Below, piece after piece: positions 32,795 through 41,368 of a stretch of DNA of 64,000 bases. The stretch covers positions 1 to 64,000 of the forward strand of contig CAIPQU010000030.1 in NCBI GenBank assembly GCA_903867305.1, given 5' to 3'. Under the pieces are notes generated by a model, which saw nothing but the letters and a program-made list of their open reading frames with translations, had not been told where the DNA came from and searched no databases. Numbering within the stretch: the stretch's first letter is position 1; each line of letters begins with the position of its first letter. The position numbers and the translations under genes were made by a program. This DNA comes from an uncultured beta proteobacterium (GTDB taxonomy: Bacteria > Pseudomonadota > Gammaproteobacteria > Burkholderiales > Burkholderiaceae).

Positions 32795-33835
32795 ATGAAA
32801 AAATTTATTCTATTCTTCTTGATGACGATGAGTAGCCTCTCTTATTGTATGGAGTTTTCCAATCAAAAAGAGGGGGTTTGGATTGCCAATCATTTTAAAT
32901 TCCATACAGGTGAGGTATTTAAAGAGCTGAAGATAGGATATATCACCATCGGCAACCCACAAAATCCTGCTGTTCTTATTCTGCATGGAACCGCTGGATC
33001 AGCTAAAGGCATCCTCAACAAGGACTTTGGAGAAGAACTCTTTTTAGATGGGCAATTATTTAACGCTAATCAATACTTCATCATCATTCCCGATGCAATC
33101 GGTGTGGGTAAATCTAGTAAACCATCTGACGGCTTAAGAGCTCAATTTCCACGATATAACTACGAAGATATGGTTCAGGCGCAGTATCGACTTGTTTCTG
33201 AGGGCTTAGGTATCAAGCATCTGAGGGTAATTTTAGGCAACTCAATGGGCGGTATGCAAACCTGGATATGGGGTATTCGGTATCCTCAATACATGGACTA
33301 TCTTGTCCCTATGGCCTCTACTCCCAATGCGATGTCCGGTCGCAACTGGATCATGAGGAAATTTATTTCCGAATCAATTCGGCGAGACCCCAACTGGAGT
33401 GACGGGAATTATCAGGCCCAACCCAAGAGCGCACAATTCGCTAGTGTTTTCTATCCATTTGCCACAACTGGTGGGAATCAACGACTACAGTTTTTAGCAC
33501 CAACGAGCGATGCGGCAGATCGGATCGTCAATGAGCGCCTGAATGCACCTTTTACGATGGATGCCAATGATTATTTATATCAATGGGAGTCCTCTAGAGA
33601 TTTCAACCCAGGAAATGATTTGGAGAAGATCCAAGCAAAAGTATTAGCGATTAATTCAGCAGATGATGAAAGAAATCCACCAGAGCTAGGCATCATGGAA
33701 AAGCAAATGAAAAAAATTAAAAATGGACAATTATTTTTGATCCCCGCAAGCGAACAAACTTCTGGTCACTCAACGACCGGACAAGCAAAATGGTGGAAAG
33801 AGCAACTAAGACAGTTCCTCAACATGCAAAATTAA
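32795..33835 (+). CDS. Exported alpha/beta hydrolase (MetX-like)
   Basis: ATG 32795, preceded by GGGGAC, is chosen over TTG 32783. It yields a signal peptide (MKKFILFFLMTMSSLSYC). The hydrolase domain has LILHGTAGSAKG (oxyanion loop), the nucleophile elbow LGNSMGGMQTW, and a final catalytic His in TSGHSTTG. The overall similarity is to homoserine O-acetyltransferase-like alpha/beta hydrolases, but export to the periplasm argues against methionine biosynthesis. The substrate is unknown. It lies 28 nt after apt on the same strand. Confidence 0.82.
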   Translation: MKKFILFFLMTMSSLSYCMEFSNQKEGVWIANHFKFHTGEVFKELKIGYITIGNPQNPAVLILHGTAGSAKGILNKDFGEELFLDGQLFNANQYFIIIPDAIGVGKSSKPSDGLRAQFPRYNYEDMVQAQYRLVSEGLGIKHLRVILGNSMGGMQTWIWGIRYPQYMDYLVPMASTPNAMSGRNWIMRKFISESIRRDPNWSDGNYQAQPKSAQFASVFYPFATTGGNQRLQFLAPTSDAADRIVNERLNAPFTMDANDYLYQWESSRDFNPGNDLEKIQAKVLAINSADDERNPPELGIMEKQMKKIKNGQLFLIPASEQTSGHSTTGQAKWWKEQLRQFLNMQN

Positions 33836-34040
33836 AAAGTGTAATGGTATGGAGTATTTGAGGGGATCTGTAAAGCAAAAAGCAAATATATTAAGCTTGT
33901 GGGTCAAGCCAGTTGGAAAAATTGAATTTCTCGACTATCATTAAGACTGATTAAGTAATGGAAGTCATGTGGAGTTGGGGATACGGCTAATTGCCTAGAG
34001 TCCAAATAAAGGTAAAAGAATATTTAAAAAGGGGGTCAAT

Positions 34041-34172
34041 ATGATTAAAAGATCTGCAATTCAAGCCCGCGAGAAGGCGGGAAATTTTTATATTGTAGGA
34101 ATTGCCGCGTTTGTAGGCATCTTTACTACCATTTCGTTTTGTTTATGGTTTTTATCTAGAATTAACTTTTAA
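34041..34172 (+). CDS. Very small single-TM protein
   Basis: The 43-residue frame starts MIKRSAIQAREKAGNFYIVG and contains a hydrophobic helix (about 17-38). The ATG is preceded by AAAAGGGGG at ideal spacing, a much stronger ribosome binding site than most neighbours have. This is the main support for translation. The product would be a membrane microprotein with a basic cytoplasmic N-terminus. The function is unknown. Confidence 0.5.
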   Translation: MIKRSAIQAREKAGNFYIVGIAAFVGIFTTISFCLWFLSRINF

Positions 34173-34536
34173 GTAGATGAGTATTTAATATTCAGAAAAT
34201 AAGTTGTGACCTAGCCTCATCGATCTGTGTTTCACTTTTGTAGATATAAAGAGGATATGATGCGGTGCTTGAAGCTGAGAATTCGTTAGAAGTATTTGAT
34301 TTACTAAGATATGTATAGAGCTGGGCGGCTATCGTTGCACCTTGCTTAACGAAACTTGGCTAAGATTCAAGATTAACTTTTGACCAAGTAAAACCAACTC
34401 GTAAAAATATAAAACCTTTTGAGAGCGATCTCAATAGTTCTTATTGTTTTGTACGATGAGCCCAAGCTAAGGGACAAAATGTCTATTTCAATTTTGGTGT
34501 TTAATAGCAATATGAACATCACAATGGAGATTAGCA
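34173..34536. other. Intergenic region, 364 bp
   Basis: This mostly AT-rich region lies between the small TM gene and the DMT gene. Short frames on both strands overlap each other and show no family resemblance or ribosome binding sites. No RNA gene, repeat or terminator was recognised. Confidence 0.4.
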
Positions 34537-34998
34537 ATGATTTCAATGCGCTTAATTGTTTGGGCTTTGTTGGCTGGTGCTGGTATCCCAATTATGGGAA
34601 TCATTAATGGCCGTTTAGGTAAGTCTTTAGGAGTGACCCTTCACGCTCCATTTGTTGCGTTGACTATAGCATTAATCGTCAGTTTATTACTGACAGTGAT
34701 GATCACAAAATCACTTCCAATGCCTGAAAAATTTTCTGAAGTAAAGCTGATCGAATATTTTGGTGGATTTATCGTCGCGTTTTATGTCATCAGCGCTACA
34801 ATTCTTGCTCCGCGTATTGGCGTTGTTAATTTTATTGCTTGTGCTGTTTCGGCTCAAATCATTGTTTCTGTATTAATCGATCATTTTGGATTGTTTGGCG
34901 CCATGATTCGTCCTATCAGCTTATACAGACTGTTCGGAATTGTTCTTTTATTGTCTGGCTTAATCTTGACGCAATTTGCTGAATCGAAAGTCGAGTGA
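34537..34998 (+). CDS. DMT superfamily YdcZ-like (DUF606) membrane protein
   Basis: The 153-residue protein has five hydrophobic helices. IPIMGIINGRLGKSLGVTLH and GVVNFIACAVSAQIIVSVLID are features of the DMT_YdcZ/DUF606 family, half-size members of the drug/metabolite transporter superfamily. It is likely an inner-membrane exporter working as a dimer (family knowledge). GGAG lies 10 nt before the ATG. Confidence 0.88.
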   Translation: MISMRLIVWALLAGAGIPIMGIINGRLGKSLGVTLHAPFVALTIALIVSLLLTVMITKSLPMPEKFSEVKLIEYFGGFIVAFYVISATILAPRIGVVNFIACAVSAQIIVSVLIDHFGLFGAMIRPISLYRLFGIVLLLSGLILTQFAESKVE

Positions 34999-35107
34999 TA
35001 TTGATATATATCTTGAGTCTTGATATGAAAAGAAGTTTTGTAATTTCAAGCACTAAATTTGCTTAAATTGTTATATGATATGTAGACCCTCGAATGCTCA
35101 TAGGTTG

Positions 35108-35545
35108 ATGATGAAAAAAATATTCCTTATTGGATGCTGTCTTCTATTAGTTGCTTGCGCCTCAAGTCCTATGTCTAGTTTTAATGAAGAGCAAAATGCT
35201 ACAAATGATAACGAACAAACCCAATCTAGATTGTTGGGCGATATGCCACTGCCGCCGGGATCAGTATTAAAAAAAGACTCCCTGATATTAGGTAGCGGCT
35301 TGGCTTGGACCGGTAGATTAAATATTGGTTCAACATCAACGCCGATGCAAAGCTATGTATTTTTTCGTGACGAATTCCCGAAACAGAGCTGGACACTAGT
35401 GTCATCAGTTACCTCTAAAAAGAGTGTTTTAGTCTTCTTGAAAAATGACAGATCCGTCACGATAGAAATTGAAGACGCTGGTTTTGGATTGGGAGGGGAA
35501 AAATCAGCGATCCTCCTAACAGTAGCGCCAAAACCCTCAAAGTAG
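35108..35545 (+). CDS. Lipoprotein of unknown function
   Basis: ATG 35108 is preferred to ATG 35075, since it gives a canonical lipoprotein signal (MMKKIFLIGCCLLLVACASS) with lipobox LVAC. The mature part of about 125 residues has PLPPGSVLKKDSLILGSG, then YVFFRDEFPKQSWTLVSS and VTIEIEDAGFGLGG. This looks like a small beta-sandwich seen in other Proteobacterial lipoproteins, but I cannot name the family. It is probably anchored in the outer membrane. Confidence 0.75.
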   Translation: MMKKIFLIGCCLLLVACASSPMSSFNEEQNATNDNEQTQSRLLGDMPLPPGSVLKKDSLILGSGLAWTGRLNIGSTSTPMQSYVFFRDEFPKQSWTLVSSVTSKKSVLVFLKNDRSVTIEIEDAGFGLGGEKSAILLTVAPKPSK

Positions 35546-35652
35546 ACTTTAATTATTAAAAGACTCGCTATGGGGATGCGATAATTGCATATTAAGGGTT
35601 TTCCTTACTAGGGTTTGACACCATTTCGTAACTAATTACTTATAATACTTTT

Positions 35653-36048
35653 ATGAACCTTACAGAGCTTACGTATATCAGTAAATCCCACGAGCAAATG
35701 GGAATGCTTTCTTTAATGACCGTCTTAGAAGGCGCTATCAAATGGAATCAAAGCCATGGCATAACTGGAGTTTTGTTTTACGAAAATGGGTATTTCTGTC
35801 AATTATTGGAAGGCGATAAACAAGACATTTTGGATGTCTGGGACAGAATTGAAGGCGATGCCAGGCATATTATTGTGAGGAAGTTGGATATAAAGCCTAT
35901 TGAGAAGAGGCGTTATCCAAATTGGAAACTGCGTTTTTATGGCGCCGAACAAATAGCATCCCAATTCAAAGAAATGTCTTCAATATTAGATGGTATGCCA
36001 GAACACGATCATGAATTATTACAAGTTATGAGAACGATTGTAGATTAG
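35653..36048 (+). CDS. BLUF-domain blue-light photoreceptor
   Basis: The 131-residue single-domain protein has the key flavin residues Tyr8 (ELTYIS), Asn32 (WNQSHGITGVL) and Gln50 (FCQLLEG), as in AppA and other BLUF proteins. EGDARH and WKLRFYG follow. Trp91 is present, but the position two residues later, usually a semi-conserved Met, is Leu. There is no attached output domain, so signalling must go through a partner. The neighbouring gene is an RsuA-type enzyme, with no evident functional link. Confidence 0.92.
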   Translation: MNLTELTYISKSHEQMGMLSLMTVLEGAIKWNQSHGITGVLFYENGYFCQLLEGDKQDILDVWDRIEGDARHIIVRKLDIKPIEKRRYPNWKLRFYGAEQIASQFKEMSSILDGMPEHDHELLQVMRTIVD

Positions 36049-36107
36049 TTAATCACGCTCTGTTTTGAATCAACATCCAAATAGTTCAAACGCTATACTA
36101 ACTATTC

Positions 36108-36866
36108 ATGATGTCTTCAAAAAATAAAAAATCAATTACTTTAGAAAAGATATTATTCAGCCAAGGCTTTGGTACGAGAAGATATTGTAGTCATCTTATC
36201 ATGGCAGAGTTAGTACAAGTCAATGGTGAAATCATCGATGATCCAGAGCAATTAATCTCTACGGAGAATCTGATTTTGAGTGTGGAGGATCAGGTTTGGC
36301 CATTTCATGAAAAAGCTTACCTAGTATTTCATAAGCCACCCAATTATGAATGCTCTCATAAAACTAAACACCACCCTAGTGTGTATAACTTATTGCCAGC
36401 GCCATTGATTGAGCGAGGTATTCAATGTGTAGGAAGACTAGATCAAGACACCACGGGGTTATTATTACTTTCTGATGATGGTCAGTTTATACATCAAATG
36501 ACCACGCCCAAAAAAAATATTGGTAAGGCTTATGAGATTACAACAGCCGAACCGATAACACCCCATCAAATCGAGTGTCTTTTAAAGGGGGTCGTTTTAG
36601 ATGATGACCCAACGCCTTGTTTGGCGATTCAGTGTAGTCAAGAAGGCGAAAGAAAAGTAGTGATGACCATTGTGGAAGGACGCTACCATCAGGTGAAAAG
36701 AATGTTGGTTGCAGTCGGCAATCATGTAGACAAATTACATCGTCGTAGTATTGGGAACTATCATCTGCCAATGAGTTTGAAAGAAGGCGAATGGCAGTGG
36801 CTAAGTCCTGAGAATATCAACGAATTATATGGGCGTATAACAAGTCTAACTACTGACAACGATTGA
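36108..36866 (+). CDS. Pseudouridine synthase, RsuA family
   Basis: The product is 252 residues. An S4-like RNA-binding domain (TLEKILFSQGFGTRRYCSHL) is followed by the catalytic domain with the Asp motif GRLDQDTTGLLLLSDDG and KAYEI, then VEGRYHQVKRMLVAVGNHV, all RsuA/RluB/E/F features. It probably modifies 16S rRNA U516, although RluE/F-type specificity cannot be excluded. Its 3' end overlaps the convergent ATP-grasp gene by 17 bp. Confidence 0.88.
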   Translation: MMSSKNKKSITLEKILFSQGFGTRRYCSHLIMAELVQVNGEIIDDPEQLISTENLILSVEDQVWPFHEKAYLVFHKPPNYECSHKTKHHPSVYNLLPAPLIERGIQCVGRLDQDTTGLLLLSDDGQFIHQMTTPKKNIGKAYEITTAEPITPHQIECLLKGVVLDDDPTPCLAIQCSQEGERKVVMTIVEGRYHQVKRMLVAVGNHVDKLHRRSIGNYHLPMSLKEGEWQWLSPENINELYGRITSLTTDND

Positions 36867-38007
36867 TGAGTAATTTTTCAAAAGCAACAAAAACTTTTTG
36901 CATGATCGGAGTTTTGTAGGCAAACAATTCTTGTGGGTCTGTAGCGTGCACCCAGGCCCCTCCATCTGCTTCAAATAGCAACAGTAGACCATCTTTCGTC
37001 AGCCCACAATCAATAACGACATAATCAAGGTTTAGCTTGTCAGCAATTTGAAATAAAGCATTTTGATGAGTGAGTGCGAAGTTGTCCTCAAACCCCGCCA
37101 TAAAGAGAGATTCCTCAAGTCGCTTTTGCGCATCGCCATACATTTTCGCTCCCATGTAATTGACAATCCAGTCCTCACCAATAGCTAAATGGCAAATATA
37201 GGGTTTTTTATCAATCAACGCGATACGAAATTTACGAAAGTACCCATCATGACTTTGATAATCGATGAAATCAGAAAGATAAAATAGATCATTATCAAGA
37301 TAAAGGTCTAAATAAGTAGCTAGATCTTTTCGGCAGTTTAATTTTTGTAGCCCAATACCTGCATGGGTATCAATGGGACGAATGGTTATTGGAAATTTCA
37401 ATGAGGCTATGTTGATACCTTTTTTAGAAATTCTGATACAGCTAGGGACTAAAAGGCCAGGAACATTCTTTAATAAATTGAATAAGCGATCTCGGCGACA
37501 CAAATAGAGTTGCTCCACTGTATTAATTACAGGCTTTGGCCAGCTAGATAGTTTTAATTGAACTTTTTTTAAAATGGGAAGATTCTTTTCTGATTCACCA
37601 AGAGCCACAAAGGCCACATCGTGATCAGGAATTTCATCTGGAAAATCTTCATGAGGAGTCAAATACAATAAATCTAAACGAATATTTGTATTCTCAATTA
37701 AAAAATCTAGGGGTGTATTTTCGTACATATCACCAGGCCCTACGAGGCCCAATAAACGAAGACTCGGTTGAGTTGGATTGGTTAATCGAAAAATCTTTTG
37801 GTGTGAAATAGCTTTTTGTTGCATACCCAATGCAACATCTTTCTGATGCAAAGAGGAGAAAATATAAAACATGCTCATAAACATGTTTCCTGGGTTACTC
37901 TCCTCTTGAATTTGATTCGTTAAGCTGACAAGCTCAGAAGGTGTTTTTCGGTAAATTGAGCAGTGTCCTTCAATGGCATTTAAGGATAACTCCTTGAGTT
38001 TGATCAT
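36850..38007 (-). CDS. ATP-grasp domain protein A (paralogue of 38487-39815)
   Basis: The product is 385 residues. A helical N-terminal part (about 1-95) precedes a pre-ATP-grasp alpha/beta region (RLLGLVGPGDMYENTPLDFL) and an ATP-grasp fold: FPITIRPIDTHAGIGLQKL (ATP-lid region), LSDFIDYQSHDGYFRKFRI, and LDYVVIDCGLTKDGLLLLFE (metal-binding end). It shares these landmarks with the gene at 38487. ATP-grasp enzymes ligate a carboxylate to an amine or thiol using ATP. The substrates are unknown. panD lies between the two copies on the opposite strand. It does not match D-Ala ligase, RimK or GshB closely. Confidence 0.75.
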   Translation of the reverse strand: MIKLKELSLNAIEGHCSIYRKTPSELVSLTNQIQEESNPGNMFMSMFYIFSSLHQKDVALGMQQKAISHQKIFRLTNPTQPSLRLLGLVGPGDMYENTPLDFLIENTNIRLDLLYLTPHEDFPDEIPDHDVAFVALGESEKNLPILKKVQLKLSSWPKPVINTVEQLYLCRRDRLFNLLKNVPGLLVPSCIRISKKGINIASLKFPITIRPIDTHAGIGLQKLNCRKDLATYLDLYLDNDLFYLSDFIDYQSHDGYFRKFRIALIDKKPYICHLAIGEDWIVNYMGAKMYGDAQKRLEESLFMAGFEDNFALTHQNALFQIADKLNLDYVVIDCGLTKDGLLLLFEADGGAWVHATDPQELFAYKTPIMQKVFVAFEKLLINRCQ

Positions 38008-38110
38008 CTCTGTAGTTTAAAGGAAACGTGATAAAGAGTAATCTCACATAGAAATCTATCAAACAATAAAATCAAGTAAAGTGAATATATATGAATGAAA
38101 AGGACCTCTT

Positions 38111-38467
38111 ATGAAAACGATCACAATTTGTACGGGTAAGTTACACCGGGTTCGTGTAACACAGGCTAGGTTAGATTACGAGGGGAGCATTACATTAGAT
38201 CCAGTTTTAATGGATGCGGCAGGGATTATGCCTTATCAGCTAGTACATATTAATAATATGTCGAACGCCGTTCATTGGGAAACTTACGCTATTCCTGGCG
38301 TATCAAACTCAGGCGAAGTATGTTTGAATGGTTGCCCAGCTAGATTGTTTCAACCAGGTGATGAAGTGATTATTCTTTCGTTAGAGCAAATGACAAGAGA
38401 TGAGGCACAGGACCTCAAACCTAAAGTTGTTGTAGTTGATCAACAGAATCAAATTGTGAGAGCTTAA
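38111..38467 (+). CDS. panD: Aspartate 1-decarboxylase
   Basis: The 118-residue protein has the self-cleavage site Gly25-Ser26 in DYEGSITLD, which forms the pyruvoyl group, plus Lys10 (TGKLHR) and the later NGCPARLF and GDEVIIL. It makes beta-alanine from aspartate for pantothenate/CoA. A ribosome binding site (AAGGA) lies before the ATG. The gene is divergent from ATP-grasp gene A (103 bp apart) and convergent with ATP-grasp gene B. Confidence 0.95.
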   Translation: MKTITICTGKLHRVRVTQARLDYEGSITLDPVLMDAAGIMPYQLVHINNMSNAVHWETYAIPGVSNSGEVCLNGCPARLFQPGDEVIILSLEQMTRDEAQDLKPKVVVVDQQNQIVRA

Positions 38468-38474
38468 AAGCTAT

Positions 38475-38505
38475 CACTAAACCAATTTAATCGATTGGTT
38501 TAGTG
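38475..38505. terminator. 12-bp hairpin at the convergent panD / ATP-grasp B junction
   Basis: CACTAAACCAAT pairs perfectly with ATTGGTTTAGTG around a 7-nt loop. The stop codon of the minus-strand ATP-grasp gene (38487) falls in the loop, so the right arm is coding. There is no long T-run, but the stem would slow or stop transcription from both sides. Confidence 0.6.
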
Positions 38506-39815
38506 CTTGAGTACCTCTCTAGAGTATCTTCAAAAGCTTGTAAGATATTTTTAACGTACTCGTTTTTATAAGCTAAGGGGCCAGAAATGCTCTCTAAATG
38601 AATCAACATGGTTGGATTTGCTTCAAAGATCACCATCGAGCCATCAGGCATTAATCCAAAATCTACTCCAACGTATTCTAAATTGAGTCTTTGGCCAATT
38701 TCTAAAAGAGTTGTCATCCGCGCATTGCCGAGTACTGATTCGGGGGATTGTAAAAAAGCTTTTTCTTCTTCAATTTTCCAATCGTGACTTAACATATCCG
38801 CAGAATAATAATGAACTAGCCAGTGTGATGAAATCGCCAAATGATAAAAATATGGGATACGATCAACGAAGATCACGCGGTATTTTCTGTAATTTAGATC
38901 GGCCGATTGATAATTGATAAAGTTTGCGAGATAAAAAGAACTTTGTATGGATGAGACTGCCTCAATTAATTCTTTCGATTGATGAGCAATTTTTAATCCA
39001 TCACCACCATGAGTTCCTTCTGGGCGAATGATGACCGGATAATGAAGACTGTGGCGCAGAACTGCTTGTAGCTGATCAGCCTTCTCAGAAATCAATTCAA
39101 ATCTCTCATAATGAGGTAGTACAAGACCTGGCACATCTCGAAGAACGTCTTGTATTTGATTACGCTGAGTCTTTAAAACATTTAGAGGATCATTGAGGAA
39201 AGGTTTTTGGTAAAGATATGGTAATTCCTTCATGCGTTGAACATAAGGCTTTAGGTAGTCTGCTTCACCTACGGCATTAAAAATAAGGTCAAACTCTGGC
39301 AGCCTAGCATCTTCTTCGGGGCTACCGTAGTCAAAGGCATATTTAATATTAAAGTTTCTACCCAGGGATAAAAGAGGATATAGCGGGATATTAGCCGCTT
39401 CTTTGCCGAGTGTGAGAATGAGTAGCTTTCTACAGGGCTCATCAATTGGTTCAATATAAAGACGTTGAATTTTATAAGCCGCATTTAAAAGCTCAGAACC
39501 TTGTGATTTTCGGTTGGTTTGATTAAAAATAGCTGCTAAATTCATTAAAGCGACAGCATTATTTGGTTCGTGATAGATAACAAAATCAAACCATTTTTCT
39601 GATTGAGAAAGATCGCCCATCATTAAATAACCAATTGCTACATTTAAAACAGGTTTTATATCTAATGTAGAGTGGAACTTGATGTTATGTTCTAAACATT
39701 GGGCAGAGATAGAGTAAGCTGACGAGTCTAGAAGGAGACCATCCTGTTGTAAACGGAGACTTTCCTCCATTAAAAACAGGGGATCATGAAAAAATCGCGA
39801 ATCAATGGTTTCCAT
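38487..39815 (-). CDS. ATP-grasp domain protein B with TPR-like N-terminus
   Basis: The product is 442 residues. An N-terminal TPR-like helical array (about 20-120: NVAIGYLMMGDLSQSEKWFD, NAVALMNLAAIFNQTNRK) is followed by a pre-ATP-grasp domain and the ATP-grasp fold: YPVIIRPEGTHGGDGLKIA, LANFINYQSADLNYRKYRVI, YFYHLAISSHWLVHYY and LEYVGVDFGLMPDGSMVIFE. It is a clear paralogue of the protein encoded at 36850. Together they may form a two-ligase system. Substrates are unknown. Confidence 0.75.
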   Translation of the reverse strand: METIDSRFFHDPLFLMEESLRLQQDGLLLDSSAYSISAQCLEHNIKFHSTLDIKPVLNVAIGYLMMGDLSQSEKWFDFVIYHEPNNAVALMNLAAIFNQTNRKSQGSELLNAAYKIQRLYIEPIDEPCRKLLILTLGKEAANIPLYPLLSLGRNFNIKYAFDYGSPEEDARLPEFDLIFNAVGEADYLKPYVQRMKELPYLYQKPFLNDPLNVLKTQRNQIQDVLRDVPGLVLPHYERFELISEKADQLQAVLRHSLHYPVIIRPEGTHGGDGLKIAHQSKELIEAVSSIQSSFYLANFINYQSADLNYRKYRVIFVDRIPYFYHLAISSHWLVHYYSADMLSHDWKIEEEKAFLQSPESVLGNARMTTLLEIGQRLNLEYVGVDFGLMPDGSMVIFEANPTMLIHLESISGPLAYKNEYVKNILQAFEDTLERYSSTKPID

Positions 39816-39903
39816 AGCCTATTATGGCACTAGATTCTAGCGAAGAAAAAGAGTTTGTTGTAACAACGCTGTCATCGTTTCTGTGCTCTAATGACACTTC
39901 AAT

Positions 39904-40590
39904 ATGATTACGATAGTTATTGCATCTTATCAATATGGCCACTTAGCAGCACATTGCATAGAGTCTATTCTAAGTCAGACCCAAAAACCTGAAAGAGTTC
40001 TTTTTGTGGATGATGGCGCGCATGATTGCCAGAATCTTCCGATGTTATATCCAGAGATTGAATATGTTTTTAGAGACAAAAACATCGGCACCGTCAATAA
40101 TTTTCAGGATATGCTGCAACGTGTTGAATCAGAATATGTTTGTTTTATCGGCGCAGATAATTGGTTTAGGGCCGACACAGTCGAGCTTTTATCAAAGGCA
40201 ACCACTGATATATTAACCTATGACATTGTTGTCACTGGAGAGTTAAAGCGAGAAATATTGACCCGCGTTCCAGGTGAGACAAATCTTTATCAGGGTGACT
40301 ATTATTGGAATCGTCATGGTAAACACCACGGATCTATGTTGTATCGGACCAGCTTAGGTCAGCAAATAGGTTATAAAAAGAGATATGAAAATGGTCTTCA
40401 TCCCCAAGAGGATTGGAATCTATGGGATAAGCTGATAGAGTTAGGAGCAAGCGTATCGAGTGTTGATGAAGGACTTCTATATTACAGACGACATCGCGAA
40501 AACTTTTTGAAATATCCTGAAAAAAGTTTACCTACTAAAAATTTAAAAGTAGTTATTCATCCAATAGATGAGCTGATTGAGGAAACTTAG
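39904..40590 (+). CDS. Glycosyltransferase family 2
   Basis: The 228-residue GT-A protein has ITIVIASYQYGHLAAHCIES, the nucleotide-sugar site LFVDDGAHD and the metal-binding-like FIGADNWFR, then NGLHPQEDWNLWDKLIELG. It lacks membrane anchors and is probably cytoplasmic. Acceptor and donor are unknown. The ED-W motif is typical of family-2 transferases acting on surface saccharides. It is divergent from ATP-grasp gene B. Confidence 0.85.
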   Translation: MITIVIASYQYGHLAAHCIESILSQTQKPERVLFVDDGAHDCQNLPMLYPEIEYVFRDKNIGTVNNFQDMLQRVESEYVCFIGADNWFRADTVELLSKATTDILTYDIVVTGELKREILTRVPGETNLYQGDYYWNRHGKHHGSMLYRTSLGQQIGYKKRYENGLHPQEDWNLWDKLIELGASVSSVDEGLLYYRRHRENFLKYPEKSLPTKNLKVVIHPIDELIEET

Positions 40591-40718
40591 TTAATCTTAT
40601 GGGGCGCCAATTGCATATCTGTATTTTTGATTTGCGCTTGACTCAATAAATCGAGTTTGGTTCGAGTCCATAATTCTCTTATTCTCTGTGTGTTGTCCTC
40701 GGTTAACCCGCAAATCAT
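40587..40718 (-). CDS. Possible 43-aa protein, unsupported by ribosome binding site
   Basis: A minus-strand ATG frame reads MICGLTEDNTQRIRELWTRT and ends in APHKIN. Its stop codon overlaps that of the glycosyltransferase. The composition (amphipathic, charged) is protein-like and the gap would otherwise be empty, but no Shine-Dalgarno sequence is visible and no family is recognised. It may be spurious. Confidence 0.3.
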   Translation of the reverse strand: MICGLTEDNTQRIRELWTRTKLDLLSQAQIKNTDMQLAPHKIN

Positions 40719-40779
40719 ATTTAGTACAAGGTTAAACAGTAATGAATTATTTCGTTCTAAATAGGGGCATACTTAACAA

Positions 40780-41346
40780 ATGAAACGATATTTGATAGCA
40801 TTTTTCCTGTTCACGACTTCGGCGGTTCAATCCGTAGAGATAGAGCAATCGAATCATCTTGATGTTAAGGTCTCTAGGAATGGCCCTGTTTTTCAGGTCA
40901 ATGTGAGCTATCAAGTAGCCCTAGATGCTTGTAACGCTTTTGCATTCATCACCGATTATGAAAACGCAAAAAATATCGCTGGTATTAAAGAGTCAAAAAT
41001 TATTTCAAGAAATGGAAATAAAATACTTGTAGATCGCGTGATCGAAGATCGTATTCTTGGCTTTCCACTAGATTTGCGCACCGTAGAGGAGTTCACAGAA
41101 GTTTCAAAACAAAAACTGGTTTTTGAACAAGTCAGAGGAGATGCAAAATTTTATAGGGGCTCGTGGATCCTAATTCCTTTAGAACGTGCAACAAAGTTTA
41201 TTTATGAAAGTCAATTTGAGTTAGACACGTTTATTCCGAATAGTGTCATTAATTATTTCATTAAAAACACTTCTCAAATGCGTTTTGAGCAAATGGTTCA
41301 ACAAGCTAAAAATGTTGAAACTCACCCATATTTGACATGTCAATGA
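40780..41346 (+). CDS. Exported SRPBCC (START-like) domain protein
   Basis: The product is 188 residues with a signal peptide (about 1-18). The SRPBCC ligand-binding fold is indicated by DACNAFAFITDYENAKNIAG, RVIEDRILGFPLDLRTVEEF and GDAKFYRGSWILIPL, with a long C-terminal helix. It probably binds a hydrophobic ligand in the periplasm. The neighbouring genes suggest an envelope role, but no partner is clear. Confidence 0.8.
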   Translation: MKRYLIAFFLFTTSAVQSVEIEQSNHLDVKVSRNGPVFQVNVSYQVALDACNAFAFITDYENAKNIAGIKESKIISRNGNKILVDRVIEDRILGFPLDLRTVEEFTEVSKQKLVFEQVRGDAKFYRGSWILIPLERATKFIYESQFELDTFIPNSVINYFIKNTSQMRFEQMVQQAKNVETHPYLTCQ

Positions 41347-41368
41347 TTACCATTTCACTCTATTCGCT

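Noticed and set aside
40660..40676. GGTTCGAGTCC tRNA T-loop-like word
   Set aside because: There is no cloverleaf around it. It lies within a possible small coding frame and is probably chance.
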